DNA from: Nitrospira sp.
GTDB lineage: Bacteria > Nitrospirota > Nitrospiria > Nitrospirales > UBA8639
Direction: 5' to 3'
DNA: 41,973 nucleotides
NCBI GenBank assembly: GCA_028819435.1
Contig: JAPPLK010000069.1
Location: forward strand, 1 to 41,973
Shown here: piece by piece, positions 23,509 through 32,737 of the stretch
Layout of the letters: each line of letters begins with the position of its first letter
How positions within the stretch are numbered: position 1 is the stretch's first letter
Made by a program: the position numbers and the translations under genes
The notes under the pieces: generated by a model
What the model saw: only the letters and a program-made list of their open reading frames with translations
The model's database searches: none
What the model was told of the DNA's origin: nothing

Positions 23509-24960
23509 TTACAATGACGTCTGCTCGGGCTGAAAGGCCTTCTTGCCCATCACCAGGTTGTATCCAACCGTGTAACAGTATTCGCTCGCCGGGACAAATT
23601 CAAAGTTGACCCCGTCAATCACTTTGGAGGTTTTCTGTTGTTTTGACGTGACGAGCATGTCTCTCAGATCGTTTGAACGGCAAAAGCGGAGACTGCTTTT
23701 GAGTTCATGGGAATCTTCCGAAAACCGGTCGGACCACATGACTTCCATGGCCCATTGGATGGTCGACTCAGGCCCTCTAAAGACCATGTCAACTTCTCCG
23801 CCAGGCCACCGGGAATAATGGAACCTGGATATATCCGCATGAAACCACTGGGAGAATATTGCCGTTTCTATTAATGAACCCATTGATTCGTCATGGGATT
23901 TGACCGGAGCAAACAGGGCGCAATAGATCGACGGATTGGTCAGGTACACTTTGAAAAAATTTGCCCGTCTGAACCGTCGCCCACTTTGGTCAACCCGATG
24001 AAGCACCCTAAGCAAAAAAGCAGCTTCAAGATATTCGATGTATCGTTTAATGGTATTCTTCGCGACACCGGAATTTTGTGTCAGGTCCTCCAAGGAAACC
24101 TCGTTGGCCGTATTAAACGCAAGCGTGGTGAATAACGAGTTCAGTTCCTGGATGTCCTGGATACCATAGAGGCTCGGCAAATCGCGTAGGAGAACCTTGT
24201 CGACAATGTCCGCCTTGACGAATCTCCCCGGATCTTTCTGGATATCGGCTGAAAAGACGACCTCCGGATACCCGCCGTAGTTGAGGTAATCAACAAACAC
24301 TTTATTCAAATGCTCGATATCCTGTGCGTGGGAAAAGTTTGGCCCCTTCGACAACTTTGGACGCTTCAATTTGGGCATTGGCTTCTTGGAACTGTCCAAT
24401 AGGGTCAGATATTCATGGAACGTGAGTGGAGGCAGGAGAAACTCCGTAAACCTTCCGGCACCCGATTCTACGCTCTTCAGCCGTAGGGCGACTGCAGCGG
24501 AACCCGACGTGATCGGTTTCACCGCAGGGAACGCATCCATCAGTGTCTTCAGGTGGATTTCCCAGTCCTTCAGGTACTGAATCTCGTCATAAAAGACATA
24601 CGTGGGAGTTGTCTTGTAGTCAGTCCCGCTGACCTCACCAAAAAATTCCAGAAGCTGCTCGAGGCCGAGGCTGTTGTACAAAGGGTGATCAATGGAAAAG
24701 TAGACGATTTGCTTTGGCGGAATTGTTTGCAGGAGCCGACTAATGGTGTGATGAATGAGGACGGTTTTCCCGACTCGTCGGGGGCCCATAAGAAGAATTG
24801 CTCGTCGAATATTTTGACTTTCGATAAGGGGATAAAAGAGTTCCAAATAGGGTCGGGGCTTCCACTGGGTATAGTTCGAGGGCACCTCATGAGGCCTATC
24901 CCACCAGGGATTTTCAAATTCAATTCGCTTTAATATCTGAGCTTTCGGAACGTCTCTCAT
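23509..24960 (-). CDS. AAA+ ATPase of the DUF4143-like family
   Basis: A 483-residue protein from ATG 24960; an in-frame TTG at 25023 is less likely. Walker A MGPRRVGKTVLIH and Walker B YVFYDEIQYLKDWE are followed by TSGSAAVALRLKS and a LPPLTFHEYLTLL segment, then a C-terminal DUF4143-like domain with HADISRFHYSRWPGGEVDMVF. It is related to, but clearly distinct from, the ATPase at 5934. Cellular function of the family is unknown. It is convergent with the methyltransferase gene (1 bp between the stops). Codon use is more AT-rich than its neighbours, which suggests lateral transfer. Confidence 0.85.
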   Translation of the reverse strand: MRDVPKAQILKRIEFENPWWDRPHEVPSNYTQWKPRPYLELFYPLIESQNIRRAILLMGPRRVGKTVLIHHTISRLLQTIPPKQIVYFSIDHPLYNSLGLEQLLEFFGEVSGTDYKTTPTYVFYDEIQYLKDWEIHLKTLMDAFPAVKPITSGSAAVALRLKSVESGAGRFTEFLLPPLTFHEYLTLLDSSKKPMPKLKRPKLSKGPNFSHAQDIEHLNKVFVDYLNYGGYPEVVFSADIQKDPGRFVKADIVDKVLLRDLPSLYGIQDIQELNSLFTTLAFNTANEVSLEDLTQNSGVAKNTIKRYIEYLEAAFLLRVLHRVDQSGRRFRRANFFKVYLTNPSIYCALFAPVKSHDESMGSLIETAIFSQWFHADISRFHYSRWPGGEVDMVFRGPESTIQWAMEVMWSDRFSEDSHELKSSLRFCRSNDLRDMLVTSKQQKTSKVIDGVNFEFVPASEYCYTVGYNLVMGKKAFQPEQTSL

Positions 24961-25222
24961 CGGGAATCCCGCTAGGCTTGGTCTTGCCAAGTATGTAATA
25001 TCAGAACGATCGGCTAAGATCAATGCATTGATCTTAATCTGAGATTCAACAAAACTTCATTGTTTATCCAACGGTTGTATTAGAAAAGTGCTATGGATAC
25101 AGGTTCCAGGAGCGGGCGAGGTTTACCAGGACTCCTTCCCGTACCCCGTACTCGCTGACCACACACCGTGCGGCGTTCAGTTCTTGCATCACGCAACGAA
25201 GGATAAGACTCCTGCATCGGCT

Positions 25223-27844
25223 TTATCCGATCGTTCCCAGTTCCAATTTGGTTTGCCATTTTCGCAATACGGTGGATTTGAGCAACTGATGATCCGGATG
25301 CGACAACTGCGGGTCCCGCTCTATCATGACGAACGCCTCTTGCCGGGCCTGCTCCAAGGCCGTGGCATCCCGGACCAGGTTCATTACGCGAAACTCGGGG
25401 ATCCCGGACTGCCGCGTTCCCATCATTTCACCCGGTCCACGAATTCGAAGATCCTGTTCGGCAATCGCAAACCCATCGGCACACTGTACCATTGCCTTCA
25501 GGCGCTGCCCCGCGGTTTGCGTCGGTCCGGCCGGCCTACGCGGGCGTTCCGCGGCAGGCTCCGAGGGGAAAGGCAACGCCGGGACAAACGTGCCCCGCGC
25601 CGGTACATCCGTGCCCAAATCCCAACGCCTGCCTGCGGAACTGATCAGGAAACAGAACGAACGTTGCACGCCCCGCCCGACCCGACCGCGAAGCTGGTGG
25701 AGTTGGGCCAACCCGAACCGGTCGGCGTGTTCGATCACCATCACCGTGGCATTGGGCACGTCCACGCCTACTTCGATCACCGTCGTGGCCACCAGGACGT
25801 GGACGTCGCCAGCCCGGAACGCTTTCATGATTTGGGCTCGCTCATCCGACTTCATGCGTCCGTGGATGATGCCCACGTGCATCCCGACAAATTCCATGGA
25901 CCGTAAGCGTTCCGCTGCCTGCATCACCGCTTCGAGGTCGAGCTTTTCGGATTCTTCCACCAATGGATACACGATGTACGCCTGCCGTCCTCCGTTGACT
26001 TCCTTCCGCACCAACTCGTACGCCCTGGACCGCGCGTTGTGGCGAAAGACGCGCGTCCGGATGGGTTGGCGCCCGGCAGGCAATTCGTCGATGACGGACA
26101 CGTCAAGGTCTCCATAAATGGTCATGGCCAAGGTGCGGGGGATCGGGGTGGCAGTCATCACCAGGACGTCGGGGTACAGGGCTTTCTCACGCAGCTTCCC
26201 TCGCTGGAGCACGCCGAATTTGTGTTGCTCATCCACCACCACGATTCCCAACTTGGCGAATTGCACGTCCTGTTCCAACAGCGCGTGCGTCCCCACGATG
26301 AGTTGCACGTCACCCGCGGCGATGCGCGCCAACGTGGCGGCCCGCTCCTTCGGCGACGTTCCACCGGTCAGGAAGGCGACGGACACGTCAAGCGCGTCCA
26401 GGTACGGACGGATGGTCAACACGTGTTGTTCCGCCAAAATCTCGGTCGGAGCCATCAAGGCGGCCTGATACCCGTCCCCGCAAGCCCCCAACATCGCATG
26501 CAGGGCCACGATGGTCTTGCCCGACCCTACGTCGCCCTGGAGCAACCGGTTCATGGGCCGGGCCGCGTGCATATCCGCTTCAATCTCGGCAAGCACCCGT
26601 TGTTGGGCATCCGTAAGTTGAAAGGACAAGTGCTTCTGCAACGGCATGGTGTACGACCCGGAGAGCCGGAAGGCAATGCCGGGTGACGCCGATTGACGCA
26701 TACGCTGCCGAAGCGCTAACGCCAGTTGCAGGAGAAAGCCTTCTTCAAAGGCCAGCCGGTGATGCGCCGGCGTCTGCCAGTCGTTCAGCAAGGACAGGTC
26801 CGAACCCGTGCCGGGAAAATGGAGCGACGCAATGGCCGCATTCAGCGAAGGCCACTGGTGTTGCTCCAGGAGACGTGAGGGAAGCGGGTCCTGCAAATCG
26901 GAGCCATACGTTTCCAGCAGGCCCCACAGAATCCGTCGAAGTTGCCGGGAACTCAGCCCGCGCGTTTCATGATAGACTGGGACGATGCGTCCCACGTGAA
27001 GCAGCAGGTCTTCATCCTCATCTACGACCTCATACTGCGGGGTCCGCATTTGGACCCCGACCCCACGGCGTTGCCGCACCACCGGACCGCTGAGCACCAC
27101 GCGCAACCCGTTCTTGAGTACGTCGTCGAGATACGGCTGGTTGAAGAACACGACTTCCACGGCACCCGTTTCATCCTGAACCGACATCGTGAACAGAGTC
27201 ATGTTCCGTCGTCGCGTCCGCCGGAGTCCGGCATGGTGGATGGTTCCGGCTATCGTGGCTTTTTCATCGGGAACCAATTGAGAAATGGACACAATGCGCG
27301 AACGGTCTTCATACCGCCAGGGTAAAAACCACAAGGCGTCCTCAATCGTACGAATCCCCAATTTTTCCAGTAACAGCGTACGTTTGGGTCCGACCCCCTT
27401 GGCAAACCGGATATCGGTCTCGTGTAGAGTACGGTCCGATTCCTCGTGGAGCTTCTTCGCGCCCCGCGAATCATTTTGCTCGGCCGTCACTCTACGATTC
27501 ACGTGGGGTTCCGGGCTTGGCAGGGAATCTGAAACCTGCTGAAGTGCCATGGCAGATAAACGACCCAGGACCTGTCTGGCCGTCTCCAATCGGTTCGGGG
27601 TCCGTGCCGGACCTCCCTGCTCCTGAAACAAAAAAAGCAGGACCAATAATTCCGCTTCGACGCGGGCGGGAAAGACCGTACTCCGCAAGGCCTCCACGAT
27701 TTGTGAGGAAACGAACGAAGCAAGCTGTGCCGTGGATGAGACGGGGTTTCCTCTATTCTCATAGGCTGTTTGAATTAGACGATTCAACCGGTCCAACAAC
27801 GCCTGCAATGCCTGGGGAGTGTGCACCGGTGCGTTCATCTCCAT
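25223..27844 (-). CDS. recG: ATP-dependent DNA helicase RecG
   Basis: An 873-residue branch-migration helicase that reverses stalled forks and processes Holliday junctions. An N-terminal extension of about 140 residues precedes the family's wedge/OB domain (FAKGVGPKRTLLLEKLGI onwards). Walker A GDVGSGKT is at about 437-444 and the DEQH box at 538-541. Motif VI QLRGRVGRGVQRSFCFL is followed by the conserved DGFAIAEQDLRIRGPGEMMGTRQSG. Between these lies an insertion of about 40 residues (about 736-778) containing two GT(D/F)VPA heptads. ATG 27844 is the best start; the ribosome site is weak. E. coli RecG has 693 residues, and part of the excess is the N-terminal extension known in many other bacteria. 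Confidence 0.95.
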   Translation of the reverse strand: MEMNAPVHTPQALQALLDRLNRLIQTAYENRGNPVSSTAQLASFVSSQIVEALRSTVFPARVEAELLVLLFLFQEQGGPARTPNRLETARQVLGRLSAMALQQVSDSLPSPEPHVNRRVTAEQNDSRGAKKLHEESDRTLHETDIRFAKGVGPKRTLLLEKLGIRTIEDALWFLPWRYEDRSRIVSISQLVPDEKATIAGTIHHAGLRRTRRRNMTLFTMSVQDETGAVEVVFFNQPYLDDVLKNGLRVVLSGPVVRQRRGVGVQMRTPQYEVVDEDEDLLLHVGRIVPVYHETRGLSSRQLRRILWGLLETYGSDLQDPLPSRLLEQHQWPSLNAAIASLHFPGTGSDLSLLNDWQTPAHHRLAFEEGFLLQLALALRQRMRQSASPGIAFRLSGSYTMPLQKHLSFQLTDAQQRVLAEIEADMHAARPMNRLLQGDVGSGKTIVALHAMLGACGDGYQAALMAPTEILAEQHVLTIRPYLDALDVSVAFLTGGTSPKERAATLARIAAGDVQLIVGTHALLEQDVQFAKLGIVVVDEQHKFGVLQRGKLREKALYPDVLVMTATPIPRTLAMTIYGDLDVSVIDELPAGRQPIRTRVFRHNARSRAYELVRKEVNGGRQAYIVYPLVEESEKLDLEAVMQAAERLRSMEFVGMHVGIIHGRMKSDERAQIMKAFRAGDVHVLVATTVIEVGVDVPNATVMVIEHADRFGLAQLHQLRGRVGRGVQRSFCFLISSAGRRWDLGTDVPARGTFVPALPFPSEPAAERPRRPAGPTQTAGQRLKAMVQCADGFAIAEQDLRIRGPGEMMGTRQSGIPEFRVMNLVRDATALEQARQEAFVMIERDPQLSHPDHQLLKSTVLRKWQTKLELGTIG
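25583..25624 (-). repeat. In-frame tandem repeat of a 21-bp unit in recG
   Basis: Two adjacent 21-bp units, read on the minus strand as GGCACGGATGTACCGGCG and GGCACGTTTGTCCCGGCG plus one codon each, encode GTDVPAR and GTFVPAL. They lie within an insertion between two of the most conserved segments of RecG. Confidence 0.6.
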
Positions 27845-27884
27845 GCCGGGGCGAATAGTACAATAGATAACGGCCCCGGACAAA

Positions 27885-27910
27885 GGGCCTTCGACTGGCT
27901 CAGGACAGGG
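27885..27910. repeat. Family B repeat upstream of recG
   Basis: GGGCCTTCGACTGGCTCAGGACAGGG, an intergenic copy between recG and rpmB (which are divergent). Confidence 0.6.
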
Positions 27911-27981
27911 TTGTCAGACGAATCAACGGTATGGTATCAAGCAGAACGTTGCGTCACGTTTCAAGAAAAGGAGTCATCGTC

Positions 27982-28170
27982 ATGGCTTTTTCCTGTGTAG
28001 TGTGCGGAAAAAAACGCATGAGCGGAAATAACGTCAGTCACGCCAATAACAAAACGAAGCGGGTCTTCAGGCCCAACCTTCAAACCGTTCGGGCGTTACT
28101 CAACGGCACGGCGCAACGCATTCGAGTCTGCACCAGGTGCCTGCGATCCGGCCTGATTCAAAAGGCGTAG
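27982..28170 (+). CDS. rpmB: 50S ribosomal protein L28
   Basis: A 62-residue ribosomal protein. It has the zinc form of L28 with two CxxC pairs, CVVCGKK and CTRC, and the family core [23 protein letters not shown] 27982 is supported by AAGGAG about 8 bases upstream. It stands alone, divergent from recG, and is followed at once by a terminator-like hairpin. Confidence 0.95.
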   Translation: MAFSCVVCGKKRMSGNNVSHANNKTKRVFRPNLQTVRALLNGTAQRIRVCTRCLRSGLIQKA

Positions 28171-28190
28171 GACTGCCTTCGGCAGTCTGC
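28171..28190 (+). terminator. Terminator-like hairpin after rpmB
   Basis: A perfect 7-bp stem, gactgcc/ggcagtc (28171-28177 and 28181-28187), with a 3-base TTC loop, directly after the stop. The T-run (TGCTTC) is poor, so it may need help from Rho or act as an RNA-stability hairpin. Confidence 0.45.
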
Positions 28191-28216
28191 TTCACTCCCA
28201 CACACCGCATGAAATT

Positions 28217-28309
28217 TCCTCTCCCTTGACGGGAGAGGATTAAGGTGAGGGTGAGAAGAGGGCCCTCGTGGAAACCCTCACCCTAGCCCTCTCCCATAGG
28301 GAAAGGGAA
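28217..28309. repeat. Inverted pair of family C repeats between rpmB and msrB
   Basis: Two copies face each other: CTCTCCC...GGGAGAGG...GGTGAGGGTGAG at 28217-28256 and CCCTCACCCTAGCCCTCTCCC...GGGAAAGGG at 28275-28309. The arms are complementary and could form one long cruciform or act as a bidirectional terminator between these convergent genes. Confidence 0.65.
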
Positions 28310-28312
28310 CGG

Positions 28313-28822
28313 TTAGGCGGCCCGAAACTGAAGCGCCGCGGAATTGATGCAATACCGCAAGCCGGTCGGCGGTGGGCCATCGTTGAAAATATGACCCAGG
28401 TGACCGTCGCAACGCGCGCAGTGCACTTCGGTTCTGGGATACAATAATTTCCAATCGGTTTTGGTTCCCACAACCCGCTCCGATAGCGGCTGCCAGAAAC
28501 TCGGCCAGCCGGTGTTGCTGTCATACTTGACCTCCGAGGAGAACAACGCCAGAGCACAACCCGCACAATAGTACGTGCCCACGTCCTTGCTGGCATGATA
28601 GCCATTGGAATACGGCCGCTCCGTCCCTTCCTGGCGAAGCACGTAGTACTGTTGAGGAGTCAGGGTCGCCTTCCATTCCTCGTCGGTTTTGACGACTTTG
28701 ACGATGGCGCCCGGTTCCACTTGGGTCGTGGCTAACACCGGGGAGAAACCCATGGCTTTCACGATGAGTCCCAACCCGGCCAATGCCCCTATCTGCAAGA
28801 CCGTCCGTCTTCCGATCTCCAT
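28313..28822 (-). CDS. msrB: Peptide-methionine (R)-S-oxide reductase with Tat signal
   Basis: A 169-residue exported enzyme that reduces methionine R-sulfoxide in proteins. It starts at ATG 28822, with the strong AAGGAGGGAGG 4-5 bases upstream; longer in-frame openings lack one. The N-terminus [16 protein letters not shown] is a twin-arginine signal. The zinc site is formed by two CxxC pairs (CAGC, CARC). [16 protein letters not shown] and the catalytic RYCINS follow. MsrB is normally cytosolic, so this is a periplasmic repair enzyme, presumably using an extracytoplasmic reductant. Confidence 0.93.
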   Translation of the reverse strand: MEIGRRTVLQIGALAGLGLIVKAMGFSPVLATTQVEPGAIVKVVKTDEEWKATLTPQQYYVLRQEGTERPYSNGYHASKDVGTYYCAGCALALFSSEVKYDSNTGWPSFWQPLSERVVGTKTDWKLLYPRTEVHCARCDGHLGHIFNDGPPPTGLRYCINSAALQFRAA

Positions 28823-28962
28823 ATGCCTCCCTCCTTTCCATGACTCGCTGCCGTCGACTCTAGCGTCCGGGGTTTTGTCGTCAGCATGCTCCTGCTGATT
28901 CAGTCTACTCTTTAGCAAGCCGTGATGCCAGAGGAGGAAAGACGTCGAAAGGCAGAAAACCC

Positions 28963-29628
28963 CTACCCGAACAGGAGCGAGAGCAGGTCGCCTGGTTTTT
29001 CACAATGGTAGTCGGGGTTGAGGGCTGACACTTTGTCCCGGTTGCCGTAGCCGTAGCCGACCACGCAGGCAGACACCCCGGCAGACTGGGCGGCCCGCAC
29101 GTCGTTCGTGCTGTCGCCCACGAGCACGGCTTCTTCCGGTCGAACCGAGAGACGATCCAGGATGCGCAACAACATTCCCGGATCGGGTTTCAGGTCGGAC
29201 TGGTCGAGGGGACCCTCTATCGCGACAAACCGGTCCTTGATTTTCAAGCCTTCGGTGATGCGCAGGGTGTATTCCAGCGCTTTATTCGTAGCCAAGGCCT
29301 TCATGCGCGTATCGCGCCCGTCAAACAATTGGTCCAAGCCGGGATACAACTGCGTGGTGTCCAGACAATGCGCGAGATAATGCCCGCGGAAGATCCGTAG
29401 CGCTTCTTCATAGCGCGCCTCATTGGCCTCCCCGACGGATAAGCGCAACAGCCGTTTGACCCCGTCGCCCACGAAGGTAAAAATCCGTTCGGTAGGCAGC
29501 GTGGGTAAATCCAGATCCCCGAGCGTGAGGTTCACAGACGCGGCAATATCGTACTTGGAATCAATGAGGGTCCCGTCAAGATCAAAAATGACCAACCGAA
29601 CGGAGTCCGTGAGGGCGCCGCGTTTCAT
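28963..29628 (-). CDS. gph: HAD-family phosphatase (phosphoglycolate phosphatase-like)
   Basis: A 221-residue Haloacid dehalogenase-superfamily phosphatase. Motif I is DLDGTLIDS (about 16-24), the motif II Thr is in LATNKAL, the Lys follows in [14 protein letters not shown] and motif IV is LVGDSTNDV. The cap ([10 protein letters not shown]...[10 protein letters not shown]) resembles phosphoglycolate phosphatase Gph, which removes 2-phosphoglycolate; substrate is inferred. It overlaps the preceding exported-protein gene by 4 bases (ATGA), so the two are coupled. Confidence 0.87.
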   Translation of the reverse strand: MKRGALTDSVRLVIFDLDGTLIDSKYDIAASVNLTLGDLDLPTLPTERIFTFVGDGVKRLLRLSVGEANEARYEEALRIFRGHYLAHCLDTTQLYPGLDQLFDGRDTRMKALATNKALEYTLRITEGLKIKDRFVAIEGPLDQSDLKPDPGMLLRILDRLSVRPEEAVLVGDSTNDVRAAQSAGVSACVVGYGYGNRDKVSALNPDYHCEKPGDLLSLLFG

Positions 29629-30191
29629 GACCGGCCGGCGTTGACGAGATCGTCCCTGAGCCTGCGCAACGTCCGGGCGCGGTCGTCGTTGGTTTCACGG
29701 AGCATGGCGTCCTTGACAAAGTCCGCCAAGCGGCTCCGGCCCACGTGCGGAGGAAATACCGGTGACACCATTTTCCAGTGGTTGCCCACGGCTCGGATAC
29801 GAATAGAGAACTGTTCCTCCCGCGGCTCCGGCACGAACGTGGCGGTTTTCACGTGAAAAACGCCAAGGACCTGAAAGGTGACGGGAATGAGCGCTTCCGT
29901 GCTGCTTACGATCGTCCATTGTGTGACGTCGTCGCTAACTGAATACTTGCGGATCACCACAAACCGTTCCCAGGCCGGCTCTTCCTGTTCCCACGCCACG
30001 TAGGGCTTGACCGCTTCGTATGAGTGCGCCGTCAACCGGGCTCCCCGTTGATCCAACGACAGATATTTGTCGACCACCTTGGCCGGATCATTGGTCAGGT
30101 CGCCCGTCAAACTCAAGACGGACAAAGGAAACGTTCCCACGGCCAGAGCCAAGCTCAAAAGACACAACTGAACTCTCATGCAACCACCCAT
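29625..30191 (-). CDS. Exported protein of unknown function
   Basis: A 188-residue protein with an N-terminal signal peptide (VQLCLLSLALAVGTFPLSVLS) and cleavage likely near residue 27. The mature part is a beta-rich domain with DPAKVVDKYLSLDQRGARL and later GNHWKMVSPVFPPHVG, resembling small periplasmic NTF2-like folds. I do not recognise a family. ATG 30191 is favoured by AAGGA 4 bases upstream; ATG 30179 is also in frame. It overlaps the HAD phosphatase start by 4 bases and is probably the first gene of that operon. Confidence 0.75.
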   Translation of the reverse strand: MGGCMRVQLCLLSLALAVGTFPLSVLSLTGDLTNDPAKVVDKYLSLDQRGARLTAHSYEAVKPYVAWEQEEPAWERFVVIRKYSVSDDVTQWTIVSSTEALIPVTFQVLGVFHVKTATFVPEPREEQFSIRIRAVGNHWKMVSPVFPPHVGRSRLADFVKDAMLRETNDDRARTLRRLRDDLVNAGRS

Positions 30192-30596
30192 GGTTTCCTT
30201 CTTTCTCCCATACTTACGTGTAGCTGAACCATCTCATAGCGCCGTATTTTGTTGGCCGGAGTATATTGCCTGATGAGATACGACGGCTACATAGGACACA
30301 GACAAGAAGAACCGCAAAGGAACATAAGACGCCGCGACCACGAATGCAAGGGGGCGAGAATACCGCCGCGCCATCAATGTCCGTTCATTGGAACCCAGAT
30401 CGATATGCACGGGCCTCTCAAGAAACGTTTCCGGAGCCACATGACAACAGGATAAGAAGGCAACGGACACTTGCCCTCAGGTTGCTATCAACCGGTTCTG
30501 GTATTACATTCCCATAGATCTTCCCGAGCGGTGACGCCACGTGGAAATATGACGGTTCGCTGACACATGTCCAACCTTTGAGAGAGGCCTTCGCCG
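30192..30596. other. Divergent intergenic region before the tetraheme cytochrome
   Basis: About 400 bp with no supported gene. A degenerate family E-like segment (GATGAGATACGACGGCTACA) lies at 30273-30292. I see no clear promoter pair for either flanking gene. Confidence 0.45.
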
Positions 30597-32642
30597 ATGT
30601 CCTGGTTCCGGTTCTCCCGCCGCCGCGTCGTGCTGTTGACCGTCGGGGTGCTGGTCTTGCTCGACGTGGGGCGGTCCATCAATGCCCGACTGGACTTGTC
30701 CGAACCCCGGGATGTCTGGCAACCCGATCCCGCTGTCTATGCCGACATGACTTGGCCACCGGGTTCCGATCTGGCGTCCGAAACGCCCGTGGGCCGGCGG
30801 GTTTTCGTTGAACGCTGTGCGATCTGTCATGGACCTGATGGCCGCGGCAATGGTCCGGCTGCGCCGTCACTCATTCCCCATCCCCGCAACTTTACTCACG
30901 GCACTTTCAAATACAAGTCCACACCCGCGGGGCAGCCTCCGCTTGAACGTGATCTCATGCGCACGGTCTCGCATGGACTCCGTGCGAGTGCGATGCCGTA
31001 TTTTCATGATCTCCTGAGTGACGCGGAAATTCGCGCAGTGGTCCGGTACATTCAAGGCCTGTCCTCGGTCTTTACGGATCCTCCGCCTCACGCCATCACG
31101 ACCCCCGCGCGCATTCCGCCGGATGCCGAAAGCCTGGCTCGCGGGAAGGCCCTGTATACGCAATATGGCTGTGTGACGTGTCATGGTCCCGAGGCGCGAG
31201 GCGGGCTTCCTTTTCAGGAAACCACCGGGTACCCCGTGATTTCTCGTGACCTGACGGCCCCCTGGACCTTTCGCGGAGGGAGCGACCCTGAACAGGTCTG
31301 GTTGCGAGTCACAACCGGCCTGGCCCCCGGCCCGATGCCGGCTTTTGAGAGTGTGTTGACTCCTGACCAACGATGGGACGTGGTGAATTATGTGCTATCG
31401 CTCGCCCGGGTTCCGCCTTGGGAGCCTGGCGGTCTGCTTGCGGGCCCCGGCCACGACCCGGATTTGCTGAAACGTGGGCGGTATCTGGTCCATGCGCAGA
31501 TGTGCGGGATCTGCCATACTCAGACGAATCCGATCGGCATCTATCGCGGGGATGACTTTTATTTGGCGGGTGGGATGCGAGTTGGGGTCTATCCACACGG
31601 CGTCTATATTGCCCGCAACTTAACTCCGGACGACGAAACCGGGTTGGGGACCTGGACCGAAGATGAGATTGCGACGGCGTTGCGCACGGGCCGCACTCCG
31701 GACCGACTGCTGAATCCGTGGGCCATGATTTGGGCCTTCTTTCATAGTTTGACCGACGACGATGCCCTCGCCATTGCCCGTTACCTGAAGTCGCGGCCCG
31801 CCGTGCGCAATCACATTCCCCCGCCGTTGCATTACGGCGTGCTGGAAACACTCGCGGTCAAACTTGCCGGTCCCCTGCCGGAAGGCCGGCCGCGGGTTCT
31901 GACCTATGCAGCCGGAAACTATGGCCAACCCGATTCGGGTGCGTACCCGGACCTGCCTCAAAGATTTCTCATCTGGGGACAAGCAGTAGTCCTCCTGGCG
32001 GGTCTTCTGGCGTTCCTGTTGGCCGCGCCGCAAGGCCGGCGCTTTCCGCGAAGCGTGAAGGAATGGCTCCTGGCCGGACTGGCGGCGACGGGAATCGGGA
32101 TCGGTGGCGTACTGGGGGCTTTCCTCTACTTCACCCCCACGATACATCTCATTCCCCCGGAAGAGATTGCGGCAGGGGTCACGTCGGGTATCCCGCAGGT
32201 CGACTCGGCCGGCCTGCCCAGTCCCGAACAGGTCGCATTGGCGAAGCGCGGGCAATATCTCTATAAGATCGTCTCGTGCAACAACTGTCACGGGCCTGAT
32301 GGTAGCGGAGGGCAGAAAATCAGTTGGCGGCCCGCCGGGTCACATTGGACTCGTAATCTGACGCCGGATCCTACGGCCGGGATCGGGGACTGGAGCGACG
32401 AAGAAATCGCCCGCGCGATTCGTAGCGGCGTGGCGCGAGACGGCCGACCCTTACACTGGCAGGGTATGATCTGGGACCATGCGTCGAATCTGGATGAGGA
32501 AGACGTGCGTGCGCTCATTGCGTATCTCCGCACCTTGCCGCCCGTGGCCCGAGCGGTGCCGCCGTTCCGCCCTCCTGATGGACGCGACTGCGCACGGGCC
32601 ACCGTGTACCTGGTCGATGACCTGACGCCCGGCTGCCGGTAG
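30597..32642 (+). CDS. Membrane-bound tetraheme c-type cytochrome
   Basis: A 681-residue protein with four CxxCH heme sites: C74-C77-H78, C192-C195-H196, C303-C306-H307 and C561-C564-H565. It starts with an uncleaved membrane anchor or signal (about 10-24) and has two further transmembrane helices near 460-477 and 489-512. Three heme domains therefore precede the central membrane hairpin and one follows it; all four should lie in the periplasm. Each resembles class I mono-heme domains with later Met-rich loops (MPYF, MPAF). It probably carries electrons between a quinol or periplasmic donor and an oxidase; no neighbouring redox partner tells which. ATG 30597 with GAGAGAGG upstream. Confidence 0.88.
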   Translation: MSWFRFSRRRVVLLTVGVLVLLDVGRSINARLDLSEPRDVWQPDPAVYADMTWPPGSDLASETPVGRRVFVERCAICHGPDGRGNGPAAPSLIPHPRNFTHGTFKYKSTPAGQPPLERDLMRTVSHGLRASAMPYFHDLLSDAEIRAVVRYIQGLSSVFTDPPPHAITTPARIPPDAESLARGKALYTQYGCVTCHGPEARGGLPFQETTGYPVISRDLTAPWTFRGGSDPEQVWLRVTTGLAPGPMPAFESVLTPDQRWDVVNYVLSLARVPPWEPGGLLAGPGHDPDLLKRGRYLVHAQMCGICHTQTNPIGIYRGDDFYLAGGMRVGVYPHGVYIARNLTPDDETGLGTWTEDEIATALRTGRTPDRLLNPWAMIWAFFHSLTDDDALAIARYLKSRPAVRNHIPPPLHYGVLETLAVKLAGPLPEGRPRVLTYAAGNYGQPDSGAYPDLPQRFLIWGQAVVLLAGLLAFLLAAPQGRRFPRSVKEWLLAGLAATGIGIGGVLGAFLYFTPTIHLIPPEEIAAGVTSGIPQVDSAGLPSPEQVALAKRGQYLYKIVSCNNCHGPDGSGGQKISWRPAGSHWTRNLTPDPTAGIGDWSDEEIARAIRSGVARDGRPLHWQGMIWDHASNLDEEDVRALIAYLRTLPPVARAVPPFRPPDGRDCARATVYLVDDLTPGCR

Positions 32643-32737
32643 CACGGCAGGCTTTACCGCATCAGGCGCCTTCACGGGATAGTCAACGTCCGGCTGCTGG
32701 TTGACCAAAGGAAACAACAACGACGCCGGACCCCTGA

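Noticed and set aside
25088-25906. Plus-strand frame of 272 codons opposite recG
   Set aside because: Antisense to the conserved helicase motifs; GC-rich codon bias creates it. No protein motif seen.
28217-28309. CRISPR array
   Set aside because: The two copies are inverted and differ; there are no evenly spaced direct repeats here or elsewhere in the window.
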